Assembly: GCA_026724425.1 (NCBI GenBank)
Contig: JAIUCV010000003.1
Coordinates: forward strand, 57,305,088-57,369,087
DNA: 64,000 bases
From: Erythrophleum ivorense
Lineage: Eukaryota > Streptophyta > Magnoliopsida > Fabales > Fabaceae
Reading direction: 5' to 3'
Below, piece after piece: positions 48,151-60,704 of this stretch (positions are counted from its first letter, which is position 1; each line of letters begins with the position of its first letter). The translations under genes were made by a program, and so were the position numbers. The notes beneath the pieces were generated by a model. That model was not told the DNA's origin. It saw only the letters and a list, made by a program, of their open reading frames with translations, and did not search any database.

Positions 48151-49928
48151 GACCTCTATATAGACACAATACAAAATAAATACATATATATAATGTTATA
48201 TATTTGCAATGAACTTTGATTAGACCAATAATGACATTGCTAGGTTCTTGATTAAAAATTTACATTTATCTTACTTCTATTACATGTATATTAGAATGTC
48301 ATTATCTTTCTATTGAATTCATCTACACATATAGTTTAAATTGTAGTTTATGGATAAGTTCAAGTCTACCAATCCAAGAACTTCTACTCAACATGACATT
48401 ATATATATATATAGTATAAATGTAATAAATTAACACAATACAAATATCACTCATATTAAATAAAGTAAAAAATGTAGTTTTTTATTAATTACATTAAATT
48501 GCACTAACATCAAGACTGCATATTAGAGGGACATCTTCCCAAAGATGCCTCATCTTCTCAAACATCTTCTTATTGGCCATTAAAGGCTTACCTTCAATTA
48601 TAAGGGTTACTCTAACATATATTGAAAGGTATGTTTCACATGTTTGATTAATCCTTAAGGTGAATATTATTTTTGTGTACACTATGCCAAAAAATAGTCT
48701 TGCACTTCTCATGTTTGTAAAATTAGATAGCAAAGTGGGTCATCAGCATTCATGACAAAACAATTTTTCTTAGTAAGCTCCATCTTTGATGTACACTAAT
48801 TAAAAGGTAAGTTTTTCTTGTCTTTATTTCACTTTCTAAATTTTTCCCTTAGATCCTTCTTGACAAATGCTCAATAATCATCATGAGGGAGTCAATTGAT
48901 TATACCAAAAGTGTCTTTCATCTTAATATAAGTTAGTTATGTAGTCTCTAATATGTCTTATGATTGTTTCAAAATTATGAAATGATGTCCAAACATTATC
49001 ACACCTTATACCAACATGTAGAATATGATTTTAGAAAACTTTAGAAACCAAAACTATCCTAGAATGATGTCTCACACACTTTCATGTGCCTTAAAAAGGT
49101 CATAAGCTTAAAAATTACTTGAAGATTAGGGTGGGGAATTTGAACTTTACTCTCTTATGGTGGCTAGTGAGCTCCACCCATACCTTGCTAAGTGGATTTA
49201 GGCTATGGAGTTTGCACCATTGATCTCCTATTGTCTTGCTCTTGTTGTTGGACCTTTCAAGTGGCCAATTGAAGTTGGAAGTGAGTCTCACATGCCTGTC
49301 CCATGAATAGGCAATGTACTTAATCTTTAACCTCTAGACTTAAGACATTTTTTTTTAGAGAAACTTTTAGAATTTATATGATCGAATTGCCTAATTTGAG
49401 GCTTTATATCTCTTTTGTTACTTGTCTAAATTAAGCAAAATTGGTACTATTAGAAAGCTGGTAGAATGAACTATCCAATGATACAGGGCTTGAATAAAGT
49501 GGTGGCCTAAGGAAAGAACACCTGGTATAAAAAATTAGGTCATTGACTACCTTTTCTAGAAATTTCAGTCTTGAACCCTCTACTTTGAATGGCTATATCT
49601 CACTCTTTTGTTCATCCAAATTGGATCAAATTAGTGTAATTGGAAAGCTTATAACAAGATCTTACCAATGATGCATTGCTCGTACAATGAATCATTCTAC
49701 ACAGTGAATGCTAGGCCTCGAAAAATGGGTGGTTGATCATGTTTTTTTAGAAACTTTAAACACAATTTTCTCTTGAATGACTTATATGTTTTTTCCCAAA
49801 TTTTAACCACATACTCCTTATCATATAGGTTTCATATTTTTAAAAAAATTATGACCTAAAATGTCTTTATCAAAATTTGCCATTAATGATAATCCTACAT
49901 TCATATAGTGGAAATGAATTTTCAACTA
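48151..49928. other. Decayed repeat sequence, no gene called
   Basis: A minus-strand 79-codon frame at 48494-48733 has no recognised motif. At 49360-49470 and 49585-49690 two paragraphs share the pattern 'tatatctc...ttttgtt...aaatt...ggtactat/gtgtaat...aaagct', suggesting an old imperfect direct repeat. This may be the untranslated leader or an inserted piece of the copia element. Confidence 0.4.
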
Positions 49929-50361
49929 GCCTCTAATACCAATGTCAGGTTTTAGATACTTATACCTATACAGTGGAGATGGATCTTCAAATTCATTTGT
50001 CTCATGCGATTTGGATCATGATCACTAGTGGAATCTCGGTCACTTTTTCACGATAGATGCACTATAGTCTTGGAGAAAGGAGACGAACAAGGAATTGCAT
50101 AGTGGGAAAAAAGGGTTTTGTGTTCTTTTTTCTATGAAGAGAAAAGATATTTGTTGTATCTCAATTTTAAGTTGAGTAAATTTTTCTTACAATCAATTTT
50201 TATTGATCAATAACTCCCTTTCTCAAAAAATAAACTATTTTTAAAATTCAAAACTTGATAAAATTAATTATTAATTAATTAATTAATTAAATCAATTACA
50301 AATTAACTAATTAATTCATTTCAGTAAATTGAATTGTTAGGTTGAGTTATAAGTTAGCACA
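49929..50361 (-). mobile_element. Probable copia LTR with adjacent primer-binding site
   Basis: On the minus strand, sequence starting TGTGCTAACTT (50361) and ending CCTGACA (49943) is followed by TTGGTATTAGAGGC (49942-49929). The latter resembles the initiator-Met tRNA primer site TGGTATCAGAGC, with one C-to-T change. This is the arrangement LTR-PBS-internal region reading toward the gag remnant at 47400-48150. The LTR would be about 419 bp. No second LTR was identified to confirm the ends. Confidence 0.5.
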
Positions 50362-51050
50362 TAATAGACGACTAATTTTTTTACATTTGAAGATGTAAAT
50401 AATTGAAACCCTCCTCCTAAGGATCTAATGCATGTAATAATCTTAATTGGATTCATTGACTTTCTTAACCAAACATCCCGTGTCTCTATTTAAAATTATA
50501 AATTAGATAAAATACAAAAATTATAATAAATAATACAAACCCAACCTATTAGTAAATATAGCATATTAATTTTAAACTAACCATCACACACTCATACAAT
50601 TTTAAATAATATATTGTACAGTGGGATTTTTTTTTTGGTCACTAAAAAAATTCCAAAGTCTTGTTAGTATGATACGGCTTATAATTGATGTACAACTATA
50701 TAAAATTGATCAATATGCTTTATTAGAGTTATAAGTCGAAACACTTATTATGTTTTTTGAAAAAAAATTATCATAGCTCAAGGACATATGGGGATGGATA
50801 ATGTTCTTAGCTACCCCACATACGTACGATACAAATATTCTACAATAATTCTCAATCCTATTCTTGGTACGCAGGAAGGTGCCAAAACATTCATCAGTAC
50901 CGTGCCGTAATCCACCAAACAGCGTACTATACATTACTGATTACACAAATTAGACATATAAATCAAATTAACCACGAAGAGATATACAATATAAATATAT
51001 CACTAGTATTTTTAGTAGAGTCTACATTGACATATATAAATTAGCTTATT
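50362..51050. other. Spacer 3' of the ABCG gene
   Basis: AT-rich. A minus-strand frame of 74 codons at 50710-50934 (with HGTDECFGTFLRTKNR) is not tied to any family I recognise and lacks splice context, so it is not called as a gene. Confidence 0.45.
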
Positions 51051-51053
51051 CTA

Positions 51054-51063
51054 TTTATTTATT
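51054..51063 (-). terminator. Poly(A) signal candidates of the ABCG gene
   Basis: Two overlapping AATAAA hexamers (minus strand) lie about 65-75 bases downstream of the stop codon at 51129-51131, a usual position for a plant near-upstream element. Confidence 0.55.
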
Positions 51064-51128
51064 TGATTTATACAGCCTCTCCATGTAAAGGAGTAGCATT
51101 TGGATTCTCCATGACCTGTATGCTTCTT

Positions 51129-54100
51129 TCAGGAGGCACAGAAAACAAAAGAAGCAAGCATGGGCTTCACCTTCTCAGTACCCTTGATGATAACCAAGAA
51201 CACAACTCTATACAAAACAATCATCCCCAACAATATCCCAAGATCAACCCACTTGGAGTAGCTCATATTAACTCCCCATTTGCTTCTCAGAATCTCTTCA
51301 CCACTAGTGAACGACATGTGTTCTGATGAGCTATCGACAAACCTGAGTCCTTCAAACTCGTTCTTGAACAATCCTTGGTAGGCATATCTATGGAAGGCCA
51401 CATAGTACAGAGGGTACTTCCAAAGGATTCTGGGGAGGTCTTGGGGCAGTCTGAAGAAGCCTCCTGCTAGGATCATGATGCCTTGGATTCCAGCACCAGT
51501 TATGATGCCCATTAGGAAGTTAGGGACTATGCTAGCAACTATCATCATGAGGCTTTCCACTAGCATTAGACAAGAGAATAGGATACAGCAGAAGTAGAGG
51601 AAGTGGTCAAGTGATTTCTGAAGGCCAGAGAGGTAGTAGGCTATGGCCCCAGGAATGAGAGAGACTAGTAATAGGTATGGGATTGAAGAGAAGGTGTTTC
51701 CTATCACAAATGCAGTCACTCCATAATGCCCATTTAGCCTTTCCCTTTGAAATACCTGCATCAATAGAAATGGAGTTGTAATGACTATATTGGCATCAAT
51801 ATATGTACTGGTGAAATTTTGAGATGAAATAAAATGCTTCTATTCATCTTGTTAGCTGATAGAGTGAGAGCTGTGGGAGTTGTTCTGAGAAACAGTTCTG
51901 TATAGAACATGATAAACACTGCATTAATGTCAATTAGGTATTGCATGCTTTCAAATTCTTTTTTTATTTTATGGAATTAATATATTTTTTAAATAATTTT
52001 TTATTAAAAAAAGTACTATAGCAAAGAAACCATTACTGTTTGGCTGCGAAATCATTTGATAATAATTTTTATTAATATCATTGTTTTGCGTGGTGACCAG
52101 TTTCTTTTCTTTTTTTTAAATACACTTTTTTCACTGTGCAATTACGATAAATGAGATGTATTTAAAAGGACAAAGTTAGATATTTGTAGGGCGCGGCGTT
52201 TTGTTAAAAATAATAGTATAACGGAGAAGTTGATATTTTCTACTTCTTTAAGACAATAAATTTTGATATTATTTAAAAGAGAAAATTTAGATATAGTTTT
52301 ATATCTCTTACTATCAAACTTTTTAATAAAAACTTGACAGATGTATGATTTTTAAAGATAACTATATAAATTTTACAGTTCAATATTATATCATTGGGTT
52401 TCTTGGGAAATTATTTTTCACATGTTACATTTTTATTAGAGAATTTAACAAAAATATAAAAAATTATATGTAAGTTTAATCCTTATTTAAAAACATTTTT
52501 ATGTCTTAGGCCAGTATTATTTAAATTATTTTCATGGCGAAGTTAGACTAAATATGCTCTTAGTAATATTATTTAAGAAAAGAGATGAGAATACCTTCAT
52601 ATCCTCCACAAAGGAAGGGAATCCCCCAATGGTCATGAAAGTTATGAATGAAGACACAAACGCAAGAAGTGAACCTCTATCCTGAAATAATAGTCGTTAG
52701 TGCAAACAAAATTAGAAATATAGATGGACTTTTACTTTTTTATTTTCCAAATAAAATCACATTCTGCCTTAACATTTTCCAAATATTCTTGCCTGAATAG
52801 ACCCATCACTTGTGTCCAGGTCATAGAACACACTGGCCAAACCTAGAGCCACAGCCACGTATATGACAAGGCGTAACCAGTAATAGCCTACATCACGATG
52901 CATGTTCATGAATGATCTTTTTGTAAGAACAACACACTGAGTAGGGAAGCTTGCATGCCCTCTCATCTTCTTCATTGGACTTCTTTCCTGAAACCGACAA
53001 ATGCATTTCCATTTCATGTCAGTCTTTGGTAAGTTATATGGGTCAATCTTAAACACAAATGCTACATTTTGGGATTTAATTTTAGATTTATGCGACAAAA
53101 ATTATAAAGAGAATAAGTTATTTAATATTATGGTTAAGGCAACAAGGGCATAGGTGAGAGAGATCCCCCATCGACATAACACTCACTTTAATAACTAGTC
53201 TCATGATACCTATGCTTTTAACTTTGTTGTAGGGATTAGAGCAAAAGTAACGCTTACAGATCTCTTTAGAGAGATCCCTTTTGCCAAGTGAGTTAATTTT
53301 AGTTTGGGATAACAAAAATGATAATGAGAAAAAATTATTTTAATGTTATATCTGAACATCACTGATATATACGAAATCCATTTTCAACCTGATAGTCGTA
53401 TTAACCAATCTCATGACACCTATGTTTATCACTTTGTTGAAGAAATTAGAGCAAAAGCGGGGCTTGTAGAGGAGTGAATAGAGTTCCACCCAACAATTGG
53501 ACACGAGGGATCTCTTTGAAGGGATTCAAATTCACATAACATGAGTGACTAAAAAAAATTTTATCAAGATCCCTTTTGTCAAGTGAGTCAACTGGTGTTC
53601 ATGCATTTTAGCAAATATATGTAGTTATATAAAAATTGGTTATAGTTATATTCTTGTGATCTTCAGGGTATATAGGTCCTATCAAATTTATGCTCTTGAT
53701 CAGGATGGAATATGGTTCCAATATACCTGTCTAGATAGTACTGCTATTTCTGCTTGAACTTCTTGGTTCAAATCAGAAGATTTGTATGACTTCACAAGCA
53801 TATGGATTACTTCTTCTGTAGTTTTTCTTTGAGTTCCAGCGAAACCCAGTTCAATGTCCTGAAACAACAAGAATCTCAATCAAATTTTTATGAGTTTCGC
53901 TAAATGACTACTAACGTTTGACTATAGTGCAATGCAGACCTGATCGAAATCCTTGTTTATAGTTTTCAAGAAATGATCAGATGGATTCTGGAGAGCAGGA
54001 CAAGGAAAGCCATTTGAAGCAAAGAACTACAACAAAACAGGACCATAAAAGTCAGTGCACGCTAGATTTAAAAATAAATAAACTAAACAAAGATAGATCT

Positions 54101-56964
54101 AAACCCTAACCTCACTTGCAGCAGAAGCAGGGCCAAAGAACACAGTTCTACCAGAAGAAAGAAGACAGAGATTATCAAAAAGCTGAAAAACTTCAGTACT
54201 AGGCTGATGAATTGAGGCAATAATGGTCTTCTGGATCCCATCCTTCTGATCAAGGCTTGCAATTCTGCTCATAACATAATATGAAGCTGCACTATCAAGT
54301 CCACTAGTTGGTTCATCAAGGAAGAGAAGGCTTGGACGTGTTAGGATCTCAATGCAGATGCTCAGTCTCCTCTTTTGGCCTCCACTAATTCCCTTGGAAC
54401 CCCACCCTCCAATTCTTGTGTTAATGGCATCTTGGAGGCCTATGTCTTTTATAGTGAAGTCTGCCCTCTCCTTTTTCTCCTTCTTTGACATTGAGTCTGG
54501 TAATTGCAGCTGAGCTGAATAATGTACTGCTTCTCTTACAGTTAAGGTTGTTAATGGAGTGTCATCTTGTGTCACATATGCCTATAATCAGAGAGATGAA
54601 AAATGGATCATTTTTTTAAAATCATTTGCTTACTGAGACTAAATTCCCATTTTATTTACTCCTATGTGATTTACTCTAAAGCCGATCAGTTTGCCCTTCT
54701 ATGATTTAAAATGTGCTATTCAATATTATTGCATTTTGTCCAATTAATTACTGCTTAACCACCACTGTGTAATGTTTCGCATCCAAATTTTAATGAAGAT
54801 AGTTGGATGAGTGTGGCAGAGATGAATCGTTTTATCATTAAATGTCTATTTCACTTGATCTTGAACATTTTTATGGTGTTTTGAGTCTATTGCTGGGATT
54901 AAGTAGATAGATTCAAATTGAGATATTAACTCAATTTCAATAGTAGTCGTAAAAAGACTAGGAAACTGTTCAAGTAAAGCATACCTTGACAGTAAAATTG
55001 TTCACCATCTTAATATTTACTTAATTTTTTCTCTTAAAATTAAGACCGACAATACCACAAAGTGACTAAGTAATAACAAAATAAAACCCAAAACTTGAAT
55101 TAGATATTTTAAATCATAGAGTGGCAAACTAATTTTTCTTAATATATTAAAAGGTTCTTGTACCGAAGTTCCATAAGCCAGCGCCTGTCTGTGGCCATTG
55201 ATGAGAATCTCCCCTGTTTGCTTTGTGTTTGAACCTAATCTCCCTGCAACATGAAATTCATGTCATAATTTTGTTCAAAGACGAGACGCCTTCAATCTAT
55301 TGAAGAATTTAAAAGCATTTTTAGGAAAGACAAGATTCAAAGTCTTTCTCCCTTACATATTCTCTTGTTTTCTTTTCAACTATTTTAGTCAGAATGTTGT
55401 TGTTCTTTGTTTAAAAGTTAAAACTAAAATTTTTTTTCATACAATTTTAAGGATGTATTTCCCAATAACTGGACGGAGAATGGGTTGGTGGAAGTGTTGG
55501 GTGGAAAAAATGTATCAAAATTTATTATTGTCTCCCACCTTGTTTATCACCTCAACACTCCATAGCAAGTCCTTAATGAAGCTTCCTCTTTGCTATTAAT
55601 CATGGAAAAAAAAGTAGAGTATGAAAGAACAGTTTCATATTTAATGTGGTCTATGTTGGTTGTAACTTTTAAGGTTATGAATTAAGAAAGGCTTCGTAGA
55701 AACACATATTGTTTCATGTGGGCTCAGCGAACCACACGTCTATAAACCATAATAATTACAGGGAGACACAACAAACAAGGCATTAGAAGCTCTATTTGTG
55801 CACATCAATTGATATTCTTCTACCCAACCCATTGATTATTTTAAAAAGGATTAAAATACTCTTAAAAAATAATATTAATTTTTTTATTAAAAATATAAGG
55901 TATCAAAAACAATGTTGTTTTAAATTTTTATTTTAATATTATTAATTTTGTGCTGAAAATTATAAACTTATTTTATTTCCAAATTTTATAAAATTTATAG
56001 TAATGTTTATGTTTATTATAATATATTTGATATAAATATTATCTTTGAAATTAAATTATTATTTATAAATTAGTTAAATTTTAAAAAAAGTAATTTTCTG
56101 AATATATTTATATATTTTCTTTATTTTTAATCAAATGATTTTTAAATTTTTTTTAAAGATTGATTACTTAATATTGGTTAAATTTAGTACTTGTTATATT
56201 ATATAAATAATAGATATTAGAATATTTTACTCAGAATAAGTGCAATTACAATTTATATTTTGTTGCAAAAGAGGTAAATATAGTGCATATTTTAATTTTA
56301 GCAGAGGAAAATATAGATTTTCAAAACAAAAGAGTGGACCATAGAATTTTAACACGTTTCAGAATAAGAGAGAATAATTTACTTTAAAAATTAATAAAAT
56401 TAAAAAAAGTGTAACGTGAGATTCTTATAATTTTTAAATACGCGTATAAGATAACACCAAAATGATGTCACCTATGACATTGCTCTTATATAATAGTATA
56501 ATACAGGTCATCCTGTACCAAACATAACACCTTAGGCGTCCACTAATATGTAACATGTACGATACCTCATATTATAAGCAAAATAATGATGTACCAAACA
56601 CCTCATTAAATGGGTGAAAATCTTGATTACCTGCTAATGCATCGAGAAGTGTAGACTTGCCACAACCAGAAGGACCCATTATGGCCAAGAGCTGGCCTGG
56701 CTTGGCATAACCAGTAACGCCCTGAAGGATTGATCTGCTTCCTTTATTCTTCATCTTCCCACTTGAAGCAATCACCCACACATCCTTCCATGTCAAACAT
56801 ATACCCTCCTCTTCTCCTCCATTATTGTTCTCTGTTGGAGCACTTGAGGCTTCCACATCTAACGTCGTCGTTTCCATCTCTTGACCACTTTGAAGGGCTC
56901 CAAAGCTGTGCGTAAGTTCATAATCACAAGCTGTACATGGAAAAGAAGGTTGAAGGGAAGCCAT
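51129..56964 (-). CDS. ABCG/WBC half-size ABC transporter, eight exons, 670 residues
   Basis: Exons, 5' to 3': 56964-56631, 55243-55164, 54581-54111, 54026-53940, 53858-53727, 52987-52793, 52681-52595, 51755-51129 (stop included); they total 2013 bases in one frame. The nucleotide-binding domain has Walker A GPSGCGKST (97-105), Q-loop Q143, signature ISGGQ (203-207), Walker B LLFLDE (223-228), D-loop SGLDSA and switch His in IASIHQPS (263). Six likely membrane spans follow, near 403-423, 437-456, and four in 463-670. Half-size ABCG proteins dimerise in the plasma membrane; relatives export cutin, suberin or wax lipids or hormones, but the substrate here is unknown. The protein resembles the ABCG11/12 (WBC11/12) group. 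ATG 56964 is chosen because the upstream in-frame ATG at 57141 lies before the TATA box. Intron 6 has a GC donor. No defect is seen. Confidence 0.93.
52791..52792 (-). other. Non-canonical GC donor of ABCG intron 6
   Basis: The exon 6 end reads CAG|GCAAGA and the next exon begins after ttatttc-AG (acceptor at 52683-52682). Joining them keeps frame and gives ...DTSDGSIQ-DRGSLLAF, as the family requires. CAG|GCAAG is the consensus of plant GC-AG introns. The other six introns have GT-AG ends. Confidence 0.88.
53191..53592. repeat. Imperfect direct repeat inside ABCG intron 5
   Basis: Unit one (53191-53296) and unit two (53400-53592) share a tctcatgacacctatg-like start, an agattagagcaaaag-like middle and an end of the type gatcccttttgtcaagtgag. 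Unit two has about 85 extra bases before that end. The repeat lies wholly within the 739-bp intron between exons 5 and 6. Confidence 0.75.
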
Positions 56965-57068
56965 AATTGGAAAATGGTGCTTGTGTAAGTGAATTGAACA
57001 AATGAGAGAGAAAGAGAGGGGAAGTAGTATAGTAGAATGGTTTATACTGATTTGCCGAGCAGCCAGAG

Positions 57069-57076
57069 TATTTATA
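57069..57076 (-). promoter_or_regulatory. TATA box of the ABCG gene
   Basis: TATAAATA on the minus strand, about 105 bases upstream of the chosen ATG (56964). Transcription would start near 57040, giving a leader of about 75 bases that is CT-rich (tcccctctctttctctctc). This position excludes the upstream in-frame ATG at 57141. Confidence 0.75.
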
Positions 57077-57149
57077 GACTGTTTGTTCCCTCTATAAACA
57101 TGTGTTCCAGATTGTTCTTTCTTAGAAGGCACGTGTTTCAATAATAGTA

Positions 57150-59227
57150 ATAGTTTAACCCAAGAATAATCCTGTTCATTTTCTGAGACAAAAAAGAATC
57201 ACCAAATAAGTGGGACTGATGTTTTTAAATTTACAAGGAATTGAATGGCGTACAAATCCTTATTCGCATAATGGGTAATGGGGTCCATCAAAATGCATGA
57301 TATCTTTTGTTCTTGGAGGTATTTGCTTAGTCCACCGCAGCCTAACGTCCAAAAATTGATATGGCTAAAGATTTTAGATTTATGATATGACAGTATATTT
57401 AATTACACATCATTTACTTATTTTTTAACCGCACATTTATATCTATTTATGAGTTAGATTAGAATTGAGCCAAAGGTTACATTGGATTAGGCTTTATAAT
57501 GTAAGTTGTTATAATATATTATGTACTTATCATTTTTTTTATACAAGTAATGTGTTATATAAGAATATACATTAAAATGATTTATAACTTAATCAAGTTT
57601 TAGAGAATGAGATTAGGCTTAATTGATGTATAAGACTTTATTACTATTTTCCCATTTCAACCTTCACCGTAAAGGTGCTTCTGAGCCAAATTGGGTTAGG
57701 TTTTTGCAATAGGCTATCTTTAAGTTCGGTGCCTAGGCTTGGTCCAATTGATTTAGTATTGGGTTAGGATGAATTGGTTTCCCAAGCTAGATGGGTTACT
57801 TTTCTTTTTGGAGAATTAGAGTTAAGGATTTACAGATGAAAAAATTTATTTTAAAGAATTTATTACCATTGTTTCAAAACAGATTATCATTGACTTTAAG
57901 TAAAACCTCTTAAACCTGGTGGTAACAGGTCTTTTAGAGTAAATTTTTTTAATTTTAGGTCCTTAATTCTAATTCTCTCTTTTTTTTCAAAGTTTTTGCT
58001 AAACAATTTTGGTAAGCAATTATAAAATTACCACTAGAAAAATAAAATTTTAATATAATATCTTATAAAATATTTTTAAAAAAAAACTAATAAGATTAGG
58101 TCAAGTTAATCCAAAATGGTCAACATGACTATCCCGATCTAGTTTGTCTAAATTTTTTTTTGGGCCCTATCTAACTTGGCTTGATGTGACTGAGTAAGAG
58201 GTGATTATAGGCTAGGTTGGTTTCCTATGCTAGGTAGGCCACTCTTTGGGTTTTTTTTTAATTTTGGTAAAAATTATAAAATGATTCTAGAAAAATAAAT
58301 TTTTATATTAATCCATATATACATATATAATTAATGAGACCAAGTTGGGCCATGCCAACATGGTCAACCCCCTTCACATGCTTGTTTTATTTTTTACCCT
58401 AACCTAACTCAATCTGAATTGACTAGCAAGACCAAGCCACTGGACACCATATCACCCCTAGGATTAGACTAGTTAACCCATCAAACAATATGTGCAATAG
58501 TACCCACTTATGCTATATATATTATAAATTAATATACATCATAATAAATTTGGATAAATATAGTATATTTTTAAATAAAAAGCATTTTTGTTAGAAAAGT
58601 TAATTTTTATCCTATTTGGTACTATACAATATATCAAACATAAGATAATATTATCTTATACGATATATTATCTTATATGGTGTCACACTAAATACTAAAT
58701 AATCTTAAAATTTTATTAAGTCTTATTTTATACCGTGTATCAAATGGGCTCTTTAGTATTGGGTCCTAGTCTAACACATTTTAATTCAAGTATATTATTA
58801 AAGGCTCAAGTTCATAAACCATTTTAATTAAGGTATTAATTTTATATTTAAAAAATGAAAATAATATTTATGCAAATGACTTAAAGTTGAAAGGATGCAT
58901 TTATGCTTTTCTTATATTTTTTAAATTAAAATTTGAAAGGACTTTTAAAAAATCCTATAGATGTAAGTTATAATTCAAAATTAGTCATGGTTTTAAAATT
59001 GTTACTCTTGGTAAGTTATAATTCAAAATTAGGTATGTGATTTCATTTTCATGTAATCCTATTCCTGTGCCTTTTATGTTGCAAAAAGAATATTTAGGCC
59101 TATTATTACAAGACCTATTATGTAGTAGTATACAAAATACAATATAGCTAAGTTATAATTTATATAAAAAAAAAAGAAAAATTATTATATTTGTTTCTTT
59201 TACAGTTCATATACTTAAGCCTGGTAA
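57150..59227. other. Intergenic region upstream of ABCG, decayed repeats only
   Basis: No gene is recognised. Two paragraphs near 57720-57810 and 58190-58260 share degenerate ggctaggttggtttcc-ctaggtaggcc-type text. The sequence looks like a cytosine-decayed repeat with words like ggttaggc and gggttaggtt. Confidence 0.45.
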
Positions 59228-59500
59228 CTATGTTGTTTCATTAAGTGGCTGCAAAAGCATAGAAGAATAGCTTACGGGCTCATGCACAAATGAATTTGGT
59301 GAAACCAATATGGGATTGCCCTCTAATTGCAACATAATACTTCCAAATATCTTAGTTAAGATTTTCTTAAACTCATGATCATCTTTAACTATCTTTCCAT
59401 CATCTACATCTATCATCTTAAAGACTTTGCCAATAACTTTATCCATTTGTAAATCATACATGTGAGCTTTAGATAAGTGACAAGAGAATTCTTTTTGCAT
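59228..59500 (-). pseudogene. C-terminal exon fragment of an EF-hand-like calcium-binding protein
   Basis: A 90-codon frame ends at TAG (59228-59230) and reads MDKVIGKVFKMIDVDDGKIV, then HEFKKILTKIFGSIMLQLEG, then NPILVSPNSFVHEP. The DxDDGKIVKDDHEF segment looks like an EF-hand loop, and the following C-terminal block resembles plant EF-hand proteins of the SnRK2-interacting calcium-sensor type that I recall. Just upstream of MDKV the minus strand reads tttacaa where an acceptor tttacag would be expected. No other exons are seen within several kb upstream. This is most likely an isolated pseudo-exon; the family assignment is tentative. Confidence 0.45.
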
Positions 59501-59889
59501 ATTATTGTATCTACTAAATAGTTTAAACTTATATCTGCTAATTTGACAAGAGAATTCTTTTATTGATATCTAAATGATGAAAATTACCATGAGTTATGGA
59601 TAAATTCCAATGAAGATTCATTGGCATAGTTACACTAATAGAAATCATTTTGTTTTCCCTCCAGCACTTTGGATTCTCTTATGATAAATTTTTCACTTTG
59701 ATGAAGCATTTACTTTAAATATTGCTTGCATATTGGACTTATAAATATGGGTGTTGAGGGGATTATAGTGTTTGATGAAGCTTAGAAAAATTATTCACTT
59801 TGGATATCCTTTTTCCCATTGCACTTTCTTGCTACCTATTGAAGCAAATGGTGGCCATTGCAATGTATAAGTTGGTAGATTTTTTTTTT

Positions 59890-60076
59890 AAACAACAAAT
59901 TTAACATAGTAGTCGTTTAAACAGTTGCTATAAAGTTTGGTTATGGTCTTTGATAACTATAGCTATACCATGGGGTAACTATGATTAAACTAGTTGTGAT
60001 GGATAGATCTACCATGGTTAAGTCTACAAGCTATAGTAAAAACCGCAGCTAGGACTACTTTTTTTTCTTGGTAGTG
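59890..60076 (-). mobile_element. Terminal region of a second CACTA-type element
   Basis: Read on the minus strand from 60076 it begins CACTACCAAGAAAAAAAAGT, close to the common CACTACAAGAAAA terminus. It is followed by subterminal text with ctatagcttgtag / gttgctataa motifs. The other terminus is not found, and no transposase remains here. Confidence 0.6.
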
Positions 60077-60209
60077 TTTACCTTATTAACATAATAGAAC
60101 TTTTGGCTACCTTATATACAATTTTTATCTTCACCAATAGATGGCACTATCGATGTTCGTTTCTTTTAGATAGTAGAAGTTTCTTATATTTAAAGGACAT
60201 AAAATTTGG

Positions 60210-60704
60210 AGTAAATTAATAATTTGATTCTTCAAAGATATTTTTTTAATTTGGTCCTTTAAAGATTAAGTTTCTTAATTTACAGTCTTTAAAAAAAACA
60301 CTCTTCTTTCAATTTGATCATTTAAAAATTGTTTTTTTAATTTAGTCTTCCAAATATTTTCTTTCAATTAAAATAATTTTTTTCTCTTAGACCAAAACTA
60401 GATCCCATCTACTTGCCCAAGGGCCTTTAATTAACCTCCAAAACAACAGTACTTTGTATTTAAGTTAAATTTCATACATAAGAGAGTCTACAAATTCTTT
60501 ATAAAAGAATCATTTTAATTAACATAAAATGTGTCGAAGAGATATTCCAAAAAAAGATGTTTCAAAGAATAAATTAAAAGGCTTTATTTTTAGAAAATTA
60601 AATTAAAAGGAAAGTAATCTTTTAAAAATTAAATTAAAAAAATTATCTTTAAAGACTAGATTGATAGTAGAATAATATTTTGAGAACCAACTAATTAACT
60701 TACT
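60210..60704. mobile_element. MITE-like inverted repeat unit
   Basis: The left end agtaaattaataatttgatt and the right end, reverse-complemented, agtaagttaattagttggtt are similar. Both arms continue with tcctttaaagat...tttttaattta text, so the inverted similarity covers roughly 100 bp with gaps. No coding capacity. Low-complexity AT sequence makes this call uncertain. Confidence 0.4.

Noticed and set aside
50710..50934. 74-codon minus-strand frame downstream of the ABCG gene
   Set aside because: No motif, no neighbouring exons, and it lies beyond the likely poly(A) site.
52595..52793. Possibility that the GC donor marks a broken ABCG gene
   Set aside because: The junction CAG|GCAAG fits the GC-AG consensus, the frame is kept, and every other exon is intact.
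56965..57141. Upstream in-frame ATG extending the ABCG protein by 59 residues
   Set aside because: The TATA box at 57069-57076 lies inside this extension, and the added residues are unlike ABCG N termini; the CT-rich leader fits untranslated sequence.
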